Shown piece after piece: positions 8,360 through 16,848 of a DNA stretch of 64,000 bases (its first letter is position 1; each line of letters begins with the position of its first letter). The notes beneath the pieces are model-generated. The model was not told where the DNA came from. It saw only the letters and a program-made list of their open reading frames with translations, and did no database searches. This DNA is from CAZAQV01 sp964487255 (GTDB lineage Bacteria > Myxococcota_A > Polyangia > Polyangiales > CAZAQV01). A program made the translations under genes and the position numbers. Location: positions 1 to 64,000 of the forward strand of contig CAZAQV010000001.1 in the NCBI GenBank assembly GCA_964487255.1. The letters are read 5' to 3'.

Positions 8360-9112
8360 TCATTGCGGACGTTGGGCGCGTTGCGCGTCGAGTCCCAAGT
8401 GCACAAACAAGTGCACAAGCGTAACGACGCCCACGATGATCGCGATGCGGGCGTACCATTGCGCGAGGCCGAGCAGCGTGTAGCCATACTCAGAGAGCAA
8501 GCGGTCGACGTCGCCATTGCCATCGCCGAGCATGCCACCGCGAGGCACTTCGAGCGCGTCGTGTCGGGCCCGGATCCAAAGCAAGAATGCGGGAAAGAAC
8601 GTCAGCGCAGCCGGAAAGATTGCGACAAGCCGCCAGAAATCCCAGCGCAGCTTACTGGGAAGCTCGTAGTGGTAGAGCACGAAAATCACACACGGAATGA
8701 GCAGCTCACCGAGCATGCCTCCGAAAAGCACATGTTCGACCGCGATCGTCGGCTGCACGACGAAGGACCCGTATGCGAGCGCCAAGAGCATGGCAACGCC
8801 CGCAACCACGGCGAACCAGGCCTGCTCACGAAAGCTCCGATAGGTGAACAGGCCGATCAAAAACACCATGCAGGCGATCACGAACCACGACTGTTCATCG
8901 TTGCGGAAGGTCACGCCAAACGGCAGCGGAAGCGCCGCACGACCCGAGAACCAAGATGGGATGGCGTGGCCGAGTTCATGCTGAAAGATGCGAAAGGGCC
9001 AAGCGATGACCAGTCCAAAGTCGACCAATGAGAGTAAGAGTCCAACGCCTAAGGCGATCGCGAGTGGGACATAGGCTCCCCACCAGCTTTGAAACTCAAA
9101 GCGCTCTTGCAC
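8360..9112 (-). CDS. Multispanning membrane protein with HELGH (M50-like metallopeptidase)
   Basis: This 250-aa integral membrane protein has about six to seven hydrophobic segments. The motif HELGH at 45-49, placed at the end of a membrane helix, is the HExxH zinc site typical of M50-type intramembrane proteases. A clear second M50 motif (NxxPxxxxDG type) is not obvious; YGYTLLGLAQWYAR near the C-terminus is not a match. It could therefore be a divergent or inactive relative. It is the last gene after htpX (54 nt gap, same strand), so both membrane metalloproteases may be cotranscribed. Confidence 0.65.
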   Translation of the reverse strand: MQERFEFQSWWGAYVPLAIALGVGLLLSLVDFGLVIAWPFRIFQHELGHAIPSWFSGRAALPLPFGVTFRNDEQSWFVIACMVFLIGLFTYRSFREQAWFAVVAGVAMLLALAYGSFVVQPTIAVEHVLFGGMLGELLIPCVIFVLYHYELPSKLRWDFWRLVAIFPAALTFFPAFLLWIRARHDALEVPRGGMLGDGNGDVDRLLSEYGYTLLGLAQWYARIAIIVGVVTLVHLFVHLGLDAQRAQRPQ

Positions 9113-9166
9113 CGCCGCAGAATATTGCAGGCTTTGGGTCGGCCCAAATTTCTCTTGGCTGGTTCG

Positions 9167-10087
9167 CTATGCGGCGTTCACCATCCCACTCATGCGCCGA
9201 AGGCGCGCGATGCGTTCGTCGAGCGGGGGATGGGTACTGAAAAGTGCATTAAGCCCGCCTCCTTCACGGATACCAAATGCCGCGAGCTTCGGCGGCAAGT
9301 CACTTGGCGCATCTTGCACGCGCTTGAGTGCCGCGAGCGCGCCCGCCATCGCTTGTGGGCTCTCTAGCTTGGCGCCACCTGCATCTGCGCGAAACTCCCG
9401 CCGGCGACTAAACCACGCGGCGATCAAGCTGGCACCGATTCCAAGCACCATCTGCAGCACCATGCGTATCAGAAAACCTCCGCCGCCAAAGCCACTCTCG
9501 CGGCTGTCGCTGCGCGTCAGCATGCCCGCGATCAGATTCGCGAAGAAGTATACAAAGGTATTGAGCACGCCCTGAATCAGCGTCATGACGACCATATCGC
9601 CATTCGCGACGTGCGAAACTTCGTGTCCGATCACGGCCTCAGCTTCGTCTTTGCTCATGATGCGGAGCAAGCCCGTGCTAATTGCAACAAGTGCGTTGTT
9701 CTTTGACGGACCCGTCGCAAATGCGTTCGGAACTGGTGAGTCGAAGATCGCGACGTCGGGCATCTCGATGCCACTCTTCTGTGCATGCTCCGCCACGGTC
9801 TGGACGAGCCAACGACGTGTTCCATCAAGGTTGCGAAGACGATCCATCGGCATATCGGACTTCCAGAAGACCTCTGCGCCGACCGCACGCGTGGCTGCAA
9901 ACTTGCTCATCATCAGCGAGATGAACGAGCCGCCGAAGCCGAAGATCGCGCAGATGATAAACGAGCCGAGATACGAAACGTCCGGGGGAATGATGCCCGC
10001 ACCTTGAAGCACGGTGATCACCACGCCCAAAACCAACAGCACTGCCAAGTTGGTAAGAATCAGATAGAAGAAAGCCCTCATTGTCAC
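9167..10087 (-). CDS. htpX: Protease HtpX homolog (M48 membrane metallopeptidase)
   Basis: HtpX is a zinc metalloprotease of the cytoplasmic membrane that degrades misfolded membrane proteins. The 306-aa protein has two N-terminal spans (~5-28 and ~38-60), the zinc motif HEVSH at 155-159, a further hydrophobic pair and the downstream FRADAGGAKL segment expected to supply the third ligand. Length and order match bacterial HtpX. It lies downstream of dnaK but beyond a terminator hairpin and tandem repeats, so it probably has its own promoter. The HELGH membrane protein follows. Confidence 0.93.
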   Translation of the reverse strand: MTMRAFFYLILTNLAVLLVLGVVITVLQGAGIIPPDVSYLGSFIICAIFGFGGSFISLMMSKFAATRAVGAEVFWKSDMPMDRLRNLDGTRRWLVQTVAEHAQKSGIEMPDVAIFDSPVPNAFATGPSKNNALVAISTGLLRIMSKDEAEAVIGHEVSHVANGDMVVMTLIQGVLNTFVYFFANLIAGMLTRSDSRESGFGGGGFLIRMVLQMVLGIGASLIAAWFSRRREFRADAGGAKLESPQAMAGALAALKRVQDAPSDLPPKLAAFGIREGGGLNALFSTHPPLDERIARLRRMSGMVNAA

Positions 10088-10137
10088 AATCTGTGACCGC
10101 CTTTTCCGAAGTCAATATGGCAAGTTGCCACAAGCAC

Positions 10138-10171
10138 AAAAACGCCCTGAGCGGAAACCACCCAGGGCGTT
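10138..10171 (-). terminator. Rho-independent terminator downstream of dnaK
   Basis: On the minus strand the sequence forms a 9-bp stem, AACGCCCTG paired with CAGGGCGTT, with a 13-nt loop, followed by five T residues. It lies ~250 nt past the dnaK stop, beyond the tandem-repeat block, and ~50 nt before htpX. Confidence 0.75.
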
Positions 10172-10174
10172 AAG

Positions 10175-10315
10175 CGTGCGAGGTCAGGGGAGCGCGAGGG
10201 TAACCGTGCAAGGTCAGGGGAGCACAATAATAACCGTGCAAGGTCAGGGGGAGCGCGAAAGGATTGCTCCCCCAGCCATGCGAAGTCAGCGGAGCACAAT
10301 AATAACCGTGCGAGG
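10175..10315 (-). repeat. 30-nt tandem repeats in the dnaK-htpX gap
   Basis: Four full units and a partial fifth, each about 30 nt, start near 10175, 10205, 10235, 10277 and 10307. The unit reads CGTGCAAGGTCAGGGGAGC followed by ACAATAATAAC or a GCGAGGG variant. Unit 3 is followed by 12 extra bases. A second small repeat, GAGCACCGGAGC, occurs at ~10337 and ~10371. Units abut without unique spacers, so this is not CRISPR. The whole 10088-10419 gap holds only these repeats and the terminator. Confidence 0.75.
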
Positions 10316-10419
10316 CGTGCCCTTGGCTAGGCGAATCGAGCACCGGAGCGGAACGTATATGAAGATACTTGAGCACCGGAGCACAGATTCAACAACGCCA
10401 AGGGCGATGGATCGCGCGG

Positions 10420-12321
10420 TTACGGGTTGGCGTCTTCGAACTCGGCGTCGATGACGCCGTCATCGTCGTCCTTCTTGCCGTTCGAAGATCCGCCGGCATC
10501 ACCGCCCGGTGCACCACCTTCGCCAGCCGCTTGGTAAGCGACGGATGCAACTTCTTGCATGGCCTTCTCAAGCTCTTCGGTCTTCGTGCGGATCGCGTCC
10601 GTATCGTTGGCATCGATCGACTCGCGCAGGCTTTTGACCTTGGCTTCGACGTCACTGACTTTGTCGGCAGGAAGTTTATCTTTGACCTCAGAAAGCGACT
10701 TTTCGATGCTGTAGCAAAGCTGGTCGGCCTTGTTGCGAAGCTCGACCGACTCGCGACGCTTCTTGTCCTCGTCCTCGTACTTCTTGGCGTCCTCGACCAT
10801 GCGCTCGATCTCGTTTTCTTCGAGACCGCTGTTCGCGGTAATGGTGATCTTTTGATCCTTACCGGTTGCTTCGTCCGTTGCGGTCACCGAGAGAATGCCG
10901 TTTGCATCAATATCGAAAGTAACCTTGACCTTCGGCACGCCGCGTGGCGCGGGCATGATGCCTTCGAGGTGGAAGCGTCCGAGCGAGCGGTTGTCTCTCG
11001 CCTCAGCGCGTTCACCTTGAAGAACGTGAATCTCAACCTTGGTCTGGTTGTCTTCGGCGGTTGAAAAGGTCTCTTCCTTACGCGCCGGGATCGTCGTGTT
11101 GCGTTCGATGAGCCGCGTCATGACGCCACCGAGCGTCTCGACGCCAAGGCTAAGAGGCGTGACGTCGAGCAGCACCATGTCTTTGACGTCGCCCGAAAGA
11201 ACACCCGCCTGAACCGCTGCGCCGAGCGCAACGACCTCGTCGGGATTGACGCCGCGATGTGGCTCTTTACCAAAGAACTTTTTGACCTTCTCTTGAACGA
11301 GCGGAATGCGCGTGGAACCACCCACCAGCACCACTTCATCAATGTCCGAAGCGCTCTTGCCAGCATCGGCCAAGGCCTTTTTGCAAGGTTCAAGACTGCG
11401 ATCGACAAGTGGCTCGATCATCGAATCGAGTTTGGCTCGGCTGATGCGAATGTTCATGTGCTTCGGTCCAGAAGCATCCGCCGTCAAGAACGGAAGGTTG
11501 ACCGTGGTCTCTAGCTTCGAAGAGAGCTCGATCTTGGCCTTCTCGGCGGCATCTTTGAGACGCTGAATAACCATTTTGTCGTTTGAGACATCGACGCCCT
11601 GGTCCTTTTTGAACTCGCTGATGAGATAGTCGATGATGACCCGGTCAACATCGTCACCACCAAGGTGCGTGTCACCATTGGTCGCAACGACCTGAACAAC
11701 GTTGTCGCCCACTTCGAGGATCGAAACGTCGAATGTACCGCCACCAAAGTCGTAGACGACAATGGTCTCTTCTTCCTTCTTGTCGAGTCCGTAAGCGAGC
11801 GCGGCAGCCGTGGGCTCGTTGACGATGCGCTTAACATCGAGTCCCGCGATCTTGCCGGCGTCTTTCGTCGCCTGGCGCTGCGAGTCATTGAAATACGCTG
11901 GAACCGTGATGACGGCTTCGGTCACCTCTTGACCGAGGTACTTTTCAGCCTCGTTCTTCAGCTTTCTTAGAACTTGTGCTGAAACCTCGGGCGGAGTCAG
12001 CTCTTTGTCACCGACTTTGAACCCGACGTCGCCATTGCCTCGACGCACGCATTGGTAAGGCACACGTTTGATCTCATCGCCGAGCTCATCAAAGCGTCGA
12101 CCGATGAAGCGCTTGGACGAATAAATGGTCTTGTCGGGGTTGGTGATCGCTTGACGTTTCGCAACCTGCCCCACGAGGATCTCGCCGTCGTCGTTCCAAG
12201 CCACAACCGATGGCGTCGTACGGTCACCCTCTTCGTTGACGATGACCTTAGCCTCGTTGCCTTCCATAATCGCGACAACAGAGTTGGTGGTACCCAAGTC
12301 GATTCCGATAATTTTACCCAT
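10420..12321 (-). CDS. dnaK: Molecular chaperone DnaK (Hsp70)
   Basis: DnaK is the cytosolic Hsp70 that binds exposed hydrophobic peptides in an ATP-driven cycle with J-proteins and GrpE. The 633-aa protein begins GKIIGIDLGTTNSVVAIMEG (phosphate 1 motif) and has the phosphate 2 motif VYDFGGGTFDVSIL, the beta-domain segment and an acidic tail ending EFEDANP. It stands alone: grpE and a canonical dnaJ do not flank it. A J-protein lacking the zinc finger is encoded 12 kb away at 24532. Upstream, 12384-12404 contains a short inverted repeat (CCAGA-N11-TCTGG); no CIRCE element is visible. Confidence 0.99.
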   Translation of the reverse strand: MGKIIGIDLGTTNSVVAIMEGNEAKVIVNEEGDRTTPSVVAWNDDGEILVGQVAKRQAITNPDKTIYSSKRFIGRRFDELGDEIKRVPYQCVRRGNGDVGFKVGDKELTPPEVSAQVLRKLKNEAEKYLGQEVTEAVITVPAYFNDSQRQATKDAGKIAGLDVKRIVNEPTAAALAYGLDKKEEETIVVYDFGGGTFDVSILEVGDNVVQVVATNGDTHLGGDDVDRVIIDYLISEFKKDQGVDVSNDKMVIQRLKDAAEKAKIELSSKLETTVNLPFLTADASGPKHMNIRISRAKLDSMIEPLVDRSLEPCKKALADAGKSASDIDEVVLVGGSTRIPLVQEKVKKFFGKEPHRGVNPDEVVALGAAVQAGVLSGDVKDMVLLDVTPLSLGVETLGGVMTRLIERNTTIPARKEETFSTAEDNQTKVEIHVLQGERAEARDNRSLGRFHLEGIMPAPRGVPKVKVTFDIDANGILSVTATDEATGKDQKITITANSGLEENEIERMVEDAKKYEDEDKKRRESVELRNKADQLCYSIEKSLSEVKDKLPADKVSDVEAKVKSLRESIDANDTDAIRTKTEELEKAMQEVASVAYQAAGEGGAPGGDAGGSSNGKKDDDDGVIDAEFEDANP

Positions 12322-12470
12322 GTTGAGCCTCTTTTCTGACGCCTAAGGAATGTTTCGCGACGCCGTAATCCTTTGTTTCTTCACCAGATTATTGATGATT
12401 CTGGCGGCAACAGGCTCAACATAAGCACCCATGAGGGTAGGTCAAGAGCGCACCTGGCAGTTTCCAATCC

Positions 12471-13166
12471 CTAAAACGCGAGCTTGCCGCCCACCGCGAG
12501 AGATAGCTCGGTGAACGCGAAATCGAGTTCAGCGCCGAGTCCGCCCGTCTGGCTGAACGTACGGTACTGAAAGCCAACTTCCGCGAAGAAGCCGAAACGG
12601 TTGCTTACGAAAAACTCGAAGCCCGGCATGACGCCCACATTGAACCCGCTTTCGTCTTCGTCCGCGGAATCCGCCTCCGAAACAAAGAGCGTCGCCCCGA
12701 GCGGCAAGGCCAGGTATACCGCCACGCGATCGCGCGAAAATGGGAACCGCCCGCGTGGGACGAGTGCAAAGTCGAATGCCAAGATGCCGTCGTCAGCGTC
12801 GGGATCATCGGCGGTGATTCGCCCCACCTGAAAGCGTCCACCGATGCCAAAGTATTTGACGATCAGATACGTGAAGCCAAGGCCGCCACCGAGGGTGGGG
12901 TCGAGGTCGAGGTCGCCGACATCTTCCGTCCGCGTGCCATCGCTGACGCTCAAGTTCAGGTTTCCGGCGAAGCCGAACTTGCCGAAAAACTCAAGTCGGG
13001 CTGGGCCTGGACCGGCCACGCCATAGCCTGGCGCGACGTAGGTCGGGTTGCCCGATGGCTCAACGTACGTGGGGGCATACTGCGCGCGGCTCGACGCCGG
13101 AAGCACGAAGAGGCCCACGGCAACAAGCACAACAATGCGAAGCATATGAGAGGTCGGTCGAGTCAT
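12471..13166 (-). CDS. Outer-membrane beta-barrel protein
   Basis: This secreted protein of about 231 aa has a signal peptide (LRIVVLVAVGLFVLPASSRA) and a barrel-like pattern of alternating residues. Segments include ARLEFFGKFGFAGNLNLSVS and GGGLGFTYLIVKYFGIGGRF, and it ends in an aromatic residue (GGKLAF), the usual outer-membrane assembly signal. ATG codons at 13172, 13166 and 13145 are all possible. The open frame continues upstream into ssb, but that part is an out-of-frame shadow of the ssb glycine-rich tail. It lies 28 nt after the ssb stop and may be cotranscribed. Cargo or function is unknown. Confidence 0.8.
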   Translation of the reverse strand: MTRPTSHMLRIVVLVAVGLFVLPASSRAQYAPTYVEPSGNPTYVAPGYGVAGPGPARLEFFGKFGFAGNLNLSVSDGTRTEDVGDLDLDPTLGGGLGFTYLIVKYFGIGGRFQVGRITADDPDADDGILAFDFALVPRGRFPFSRDRVAVYLALPLGATLFVSEADSADEDESGFNVGVMPGFEFFVSNRFGFFAEVGFQYRTFSQTGGLGAELDFAFTELSLAVGGKLAF

Positions 13167-13194
13167 GGACATGGTCTGCGAGCGAAACTTTGGA

Positions 13195-13644
13195 TCAGAA
13201 GGGGATGTCGTCGTCGCCGTCGTCGCCGCCCATGGGCGGGTAGTCGCTGCCCGGACCAGGACCCGGATCGTAGCCACCCCCGTCGTAACCACCACCGCCA
13301 CCGCCTTCGCGGCGACCACCCAGCAGGATAATGTTGGTCGCGACAATCTCGGTCGTGTAACGCTTGTTGCCGTCCTTGTCGTCCCACTGACGCGTTTGGA
13401 TGCGACCTTCAACACCGATGGAGCGGCCCTTGCTCAAGATCTTGTTGAGCGCTTCGGCACGATTACCCCAGACTGTGACGCGATGCCACTCGGTCCGCGT
13501 TTGACGCTCACGGTTTTTGTCCACGTACGACTCGCTCGTCGCGAGGCGAAGACTCATCACGGCTTGGCCGCTTTGCGTAAAACGCAACTCAGGGTCTGCA
13601 CCCAGGTTGCCTATCAAAATCGCCTTATTGAGTCCTTCTGCCAT
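13195..13644 (-). CDS. ssb: Single-stranded DNA-binding protein
   Basis: SSB coats single-stranded DNA during replication and repair. The 149-aa protein has the OB fold at ~1-110 (GLNKAILIGNLGADPELRF; TEWHRVTVWG), a glycine/aspartate-rich linker and the acidic tip DDGDDDIPF that binds partner proteins. Length and layout are typical. The MAEGLNKAIL start is standard. It is followed by the barrel protein gene on the same strand, which is not a usual ssb neighbour. Confidence 0.97.
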   Translation of the reverse strand: MAEGLNKAILIGNLGADPELRFTQSGQAVMSLRLATSESYVDKNRERQTRTEWHRVTVWGNRAEALNKILSKGRSIGVEGRIQTRQWDDKDGNKRYTTEIVATNIILLGGRREGGGGGGYDGGGYDPGPGPGSDYPPMGGDDGDDDIPF

Positions 13645-13806
13645 GTCGTACGTCCTCTCTCGGCCAAGCTAGGGCCGGACGCGGACGATAGGCGCCCCCC
13701 TAGCGACAATCAATAGGAAACAAATACTGCGTCTTCTGACCGTGCACGAAGGCGAAAACGCGTTGGAGATGAGGCAACGATCGCTCGGAACCGCTGGTGG
13801 TGGACT

Positions 13807-14466
13807 CTAGTTCAAACCACACCATTCGCTCGAGCAGCTCCCGACCGTCGATTCGAGAAACCCCTCTGGGCACTGGCCGCCCGTGCCGCATTTTGGAAGA
13901 CAGGTTCCGCCATTGTAATCGGTGTTGCACTCCGTCCCCTCGGGACAGGCGCCCCCCCCGACGCAGCGCGCGGAGCAATAAGACTTGCCGTCTACAACAA
14001 TGCTCACGTCGCCACATCCCGAAGGACAGGACGCACCACCTTCACGAAACGCTGGCTCACACACCGCCGCTTGATCCACGCACTTGCCGTTCGTGCAGCC
14101 CGCCTCGCACGTCATGCGCTGCGTCTTTTTGACGCCGTTGTCGAGCGTGCACACAACCAGCTCATTTCCGTCGCAGGTCGTTGAAGGGCAATCAGCGTTG
14201 CCCGCATCAGGGTCGACGGTGGTGTCGTCTTCACACGCTTCAACAGCGGTGCAACTTGAAGCACTTGCCAGGCAGCTGCGTAAAGATGCGCTGGAACCGG
14301 CACAGTTTGCTTCGCAATTGCCGCCCAGCTGGGCGAGCTCGGGACACGCTGAAAGCGCACTCGAACACGCTTGTGCACAACTCGGCGCACCGCCGGGTTC
14401 GTCATTTGACGAACAAGCAATAAATGAAACACAACAAATGACCGCGACAATTGTCTTGTTAATCAT
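13807..14466 (-). CDS. Cysteine-rich lipoprotein
   Basis: This is a 219-aa lipoprotein. The ATG at 14466 is preferred because GGAG lies ~10 nt upstream and the product then begins MINKTIVAVICCVSFIAC, a type II signal. The mature protein is unusually rich in cysteine, arranged in small knots (CAQACSSALSACPEL; CGTGGQCPEGF). This resembles the extracellular Cys-rich lipoproteins common in myxobacteria. No enzyme motif is seen. The open frame extends to 14529 without supporting features. Confidence 0.75.
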   Translation of the reverse strand: MINKTIVAVICCVSFIACSSNDEPGGAPSCAQACSSALSACPELAQLGGNCEANCAGSSASLRSCLASASSCTAVEACEDDTTVDPDAGNADCPSTTCDGNELVVCTLDNGVKKTQRMTCEAGCTNGKCVDQAAVCEPAFREGGASCPSGCGDVSIVVDGKSYCSARCVGGGACPEGTECNTDYNGGTCLPKCGTGGQCPEGFLESTVGSCSSEWCGLN

Positions 14467-14603
14467 AAACACACTCCTCGTTTCTATCGCTCTAGCACGC
14501 GCCGAGACGATTGACCGTCGAACGGCCATCGAATGGTTTTCTTAACCGAAGGCTAACCGCGCGATGGTGCAGATTGCTGGCCTCGACGCGGTGCCACGAA
14601 GAG

Positions 14604-15290
14604 TCAACGATCGAGCGAGTGAACCGCGATGGTCTTGAAGATTTTGTACGAGGCGCCGAGCGTCCCGCGCACCGTGCCGCTGACTTTGGACTGGCCGATG
14701 CGGACGCGATAGCGCGCGGGCACCTCGACCGCGCGGAGATTTGCACGCGCGGCGCGGATCTGCATTTCGACCGTCCAACCGTAGTTCCGATCACGCATTC
14801 CCAATCCCTCTAGTGCGCTCCACCGGATGGCACGAAACGGCCCAAGATCCGTGTATGCAGTTCCGTAAAGTCGGTTGAGCAGAACGCAGGCCAAGGCGTT
14901 GCCAAGGCGTTGTTGAGGCGTAAGCGAACCGCGTTCGGAGAAACCCGTTGCACGCGAAGCGATGACCAAATCTGCCTCGTCCGCTTCGATCGGAGAGAGC
15001 AGTATGGGTAGGTCCTCGGGATGGTCACTGAAATCTCCGTCCACGAACGCAACAACGTCCGGCGGGTCCCCCGCAAGAGCGTCGATCGCCTTGAGACACG
15101 CCGCCCCATAGCCGCGCTCGGGCTCAACGAGGATCTCTGCACCGGCCTCACGGGCAACCCGTGCTGTTTGATCGACGGAGCCATTGTCAACGACGACAAT
15201 TCGACGAACTCTGTCACGTGGCAGCGCACGGATCACGTGCGCGATGGCGCGCTCTTCGTCGAGCGCTGGAATCACGACGTCAACCCGCAC
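14604..15290 (-). CDS. Glycosyltransferase family 2
   Basis: This GT-A fold glycosyltransferase of 228 aa begins MRVDVVIPALDEERAIAHVI. It has the VVDNGSVDQT nucleotide-binding loop and FVDGDFSDHPED, where DGD supplies the metal-binding acidic residues. It resembles dolichyl-phosphate mannosyltransferase or UGP-glucose-type family 2 enzymes but lacks the C-terminal membrane spans of some. Donor and acceptor cannot be read from sequence. The start is GTG at 15290, 12 nt after the kinase stop, so it is likely cotranscribed with the kinase. Confidence 0.88.
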   Translation of the reverse strand: MRVDVVIPALDEERAIAHVIRALPRDRVRRIVVVDNGSVDQTARVAREAGAEILVEPERGYGAACLKAIDALAGDPPDVVAFVDGDFSDHPEDLPILLSPIEADEADLVIASRATGFSERGSLTPQQRLGNALACVLLNRLYGTAYTDLGPFRAIRWSALEGLGMRDRNYGWTVEMQIRAARANLRAVEVPARYRVRIGQSKVSGTVRGTLGASYKIFKTIAVHSLDR

Positions 15291-15302
15291 GAAGAAAACT
15301 CG

Positions 15303-16697
15303 CTACTTCAAGTGCGGTGCGAGCATCTGCATCCCGCCACCGAGGAACAGCCATGCGCCCGCGCCACCGAGCGCCAGCACGAGCAAAAGTGTCACCCAAA
15401 GCCAGGTTTTTGAACCGCCTTTTTGGGGCTTTTCGGACGCCGGGGTCGGAGCAGGTATTGGCGACGCGTCCGTTTGCACCACCGAGTCTTCACCTTCGAG
15501 GAGAGTCGAAAGCTCGTCACTACTATCGCGACCGCGCTCGTTCCACCCATCTTTGACCGGACGCGCCCCCGAAGGCGGCTGCGCTTGCCCCGCGTTGGTG
15601 TCGACAAACCAGTTTTTCGGATCTTCGAAGGAACCGAGGTTGAGCGGTTGCGCGCCAGACACGCTCATCAAGTCGATGGGGGCAGAACCAGGCTTGAGGG
15701 GATCGTCCATGTCATCGAGCGAGGTGAAGTCTGCCAGCTCCTCTTGGATCAAGTTCTCGATGATCGACTGATCCTTCTTCTTCTTCTTGATGCGAAGCGT
15801 TTCTTTGACCAAGTTGGCGATGTCGTACGACGTCACCTTCATCTGGTGACTAAAGAGGTAGTCCGCGAGGGCGTCACCAAAGTCGCGCGCCGAGGCGAAG
15901 CGTTCGGCCGGTTCGCGAGCCAGCGCCTTTTGCATAATCCCTTCAAACTCGTGGTCGATCTCGACGTGGTGACCGACCAGCGAAGGGACATTCGCTTGCT
16001 GAACGAGCTTGACGGTTTGGTAATCGTTGTCGCCCTGAAAGAGGCGTCTTCCTGTCAACATTTCCCACAGCACGATGCCGAGCGAGAAGAGGTCTGCCCT
16101 GGCATCAACGCCAAGCCCCGAGGCGGCTTCCGGGGAGAGGTAGGAGTACTTCCCTTTGACGACGCCCGGGTCTGTTTTTTCGAGCTGCGTGGTCGCCTTG
16201 GCAAGACCGAAGTCGGTGAGCTTCACCTCACCACGACGACTGAGCATGATGTTGGGCGGAGAAATATCGCGGTGGACGATCTCCAGCGGATCGCCTTGCT
16301 CGTCGATCGACTCGTGCGCGTAGCTGAGGCCGCGGCACGCTTCCATGCAAATCCAGCAAGCCTCCTTGAGCGGCACCGTGCGACCTTGCTTACGTAACGA
16401 CTCCATCATCGACCGTAAGTTACCGCCGTCAATGAACTCCATGACGATGAAGTACGTGTTGTCGGCAGCTCCGATATCAAACACCTGCACGATGTTTGCG
16501 TGGTTGAGGCGTGCACCGAGGCGCGCCTCGTCGAGGAACATGGCGATGAAGTTTTTGTTTTGCGCAAGGTGCGGAAGAACGCGTTTGATTGCGATCGACT
16601 TCTTGAACCCTTGAACGCTCACCGCTTCACCGCGAAAGACTTCAGCCATGCCGCCGGCCTCGAGCCGTTCCACCACGCGGTAACGGTCGTGCGTCAT
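15303..16697 (-). CDS. Ser/Thr protein kinase, C-terminally membrane-anchored
   Basis: This Hanks-type kinase of 464 aa (from the ATG at 16697) has a preceding GGAGG about 12 nt upstream. A TTG at 16727 would add ten residues. Catalytic features are K38 (AIKR), HRDISPPNIM (D144) and DFG (D162). A Lys-rich stretch follows at ~308-316, then an acidic/proline-rich linker and one hydrophobic helix near the C-terminus (~432-453) with a short tail. The kinase thus faces the cytoplasm and is tail-anchored, unlike the PEGA kinases in this window. The HRDISPPN form of the catalytic loop is frequent in myxobacterial kinases. A glycosyltransferase gene follows. Confidence 0.92.
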   Translation of the reverse strand: MTHDRYRVVERLEAGGMAEVFRGEAVSVQGFKKSIAIKRVLPHLAQNKNFIAMFLDEARLGARLNHANIVQVFDIGAADNTYFIVMEFIDGGNLRSMMESLRKQGRTVPLKEACWICMEACRGLSYAHESIDEQGDPLEIVHRDISPPNIMLSRRGEVKLTDFGLAKATTQLEKTDPGVVKGKYSYLSPEAASGLGVDARADLFSLGIVLWEMLTGRRLFQGDNDYQTVKLVQQANVPSLVGHHVEIDHEFEGIMQKALAREPAERFASARDFGDALADYLFSHQMKVTSYDIANLVKETLRIKKKKKDQSIIENLIQEELADFTSLDDMDDPLKPGSAPIDLMSVSGAQPLNLGSFEDPKNWFVDTNAGQAQPPSGARPVKDGWNERGRDSSDELSTLLEGEDSVVQTDASPIPAPTPASEKPQKGGSKTWLWVTLLLVLALGGAGAWLFLGGGMQMLAPHLK

Positions 16698-16848
16698 CTT
16701 CTTGCCGAGTCCTCCATCTGCTTGCAAAACGTTGCCATCATTGTCGTTTTATGGAGCTACGCAAGTCAAGTCTGAGCTGCCCCTCAAATCCGGTAGTTCT
16801 GCAAAACTTCGATTGACACCGGCCTGGCCCCGCGCATAACTGGCCTCG

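Noticed and set aside
10084..10299. Open frame with repeated SPDLARL peptide
   Set aside because: It is a translation of the 30-nt tandem repeats plus the terminator hairpin; the repeat period (30 nt) is a multiple of three, which makes any frame look repetitive.
10175..10315. Short repeats suggesting CRISPR
   Set aside because: Units abut each other with no unique spacers of constant length, and no cas gene is near.
12322..12470. CIRCE heat-shock operator upstream of dnaK
   Set aside because: No TTAGCACTC-N9-GAGTGCTAA-like sequence is present; only a weak 5-nt inverted repeat is seen.
13172..13415. Long N-terminal extension of the outer-membrane protein
   Set aside because: It lies within ssb in another frame and encodes low-complexity Thr/Ala/Val from the ssb glycine-rich region; the signal peptide starts later.
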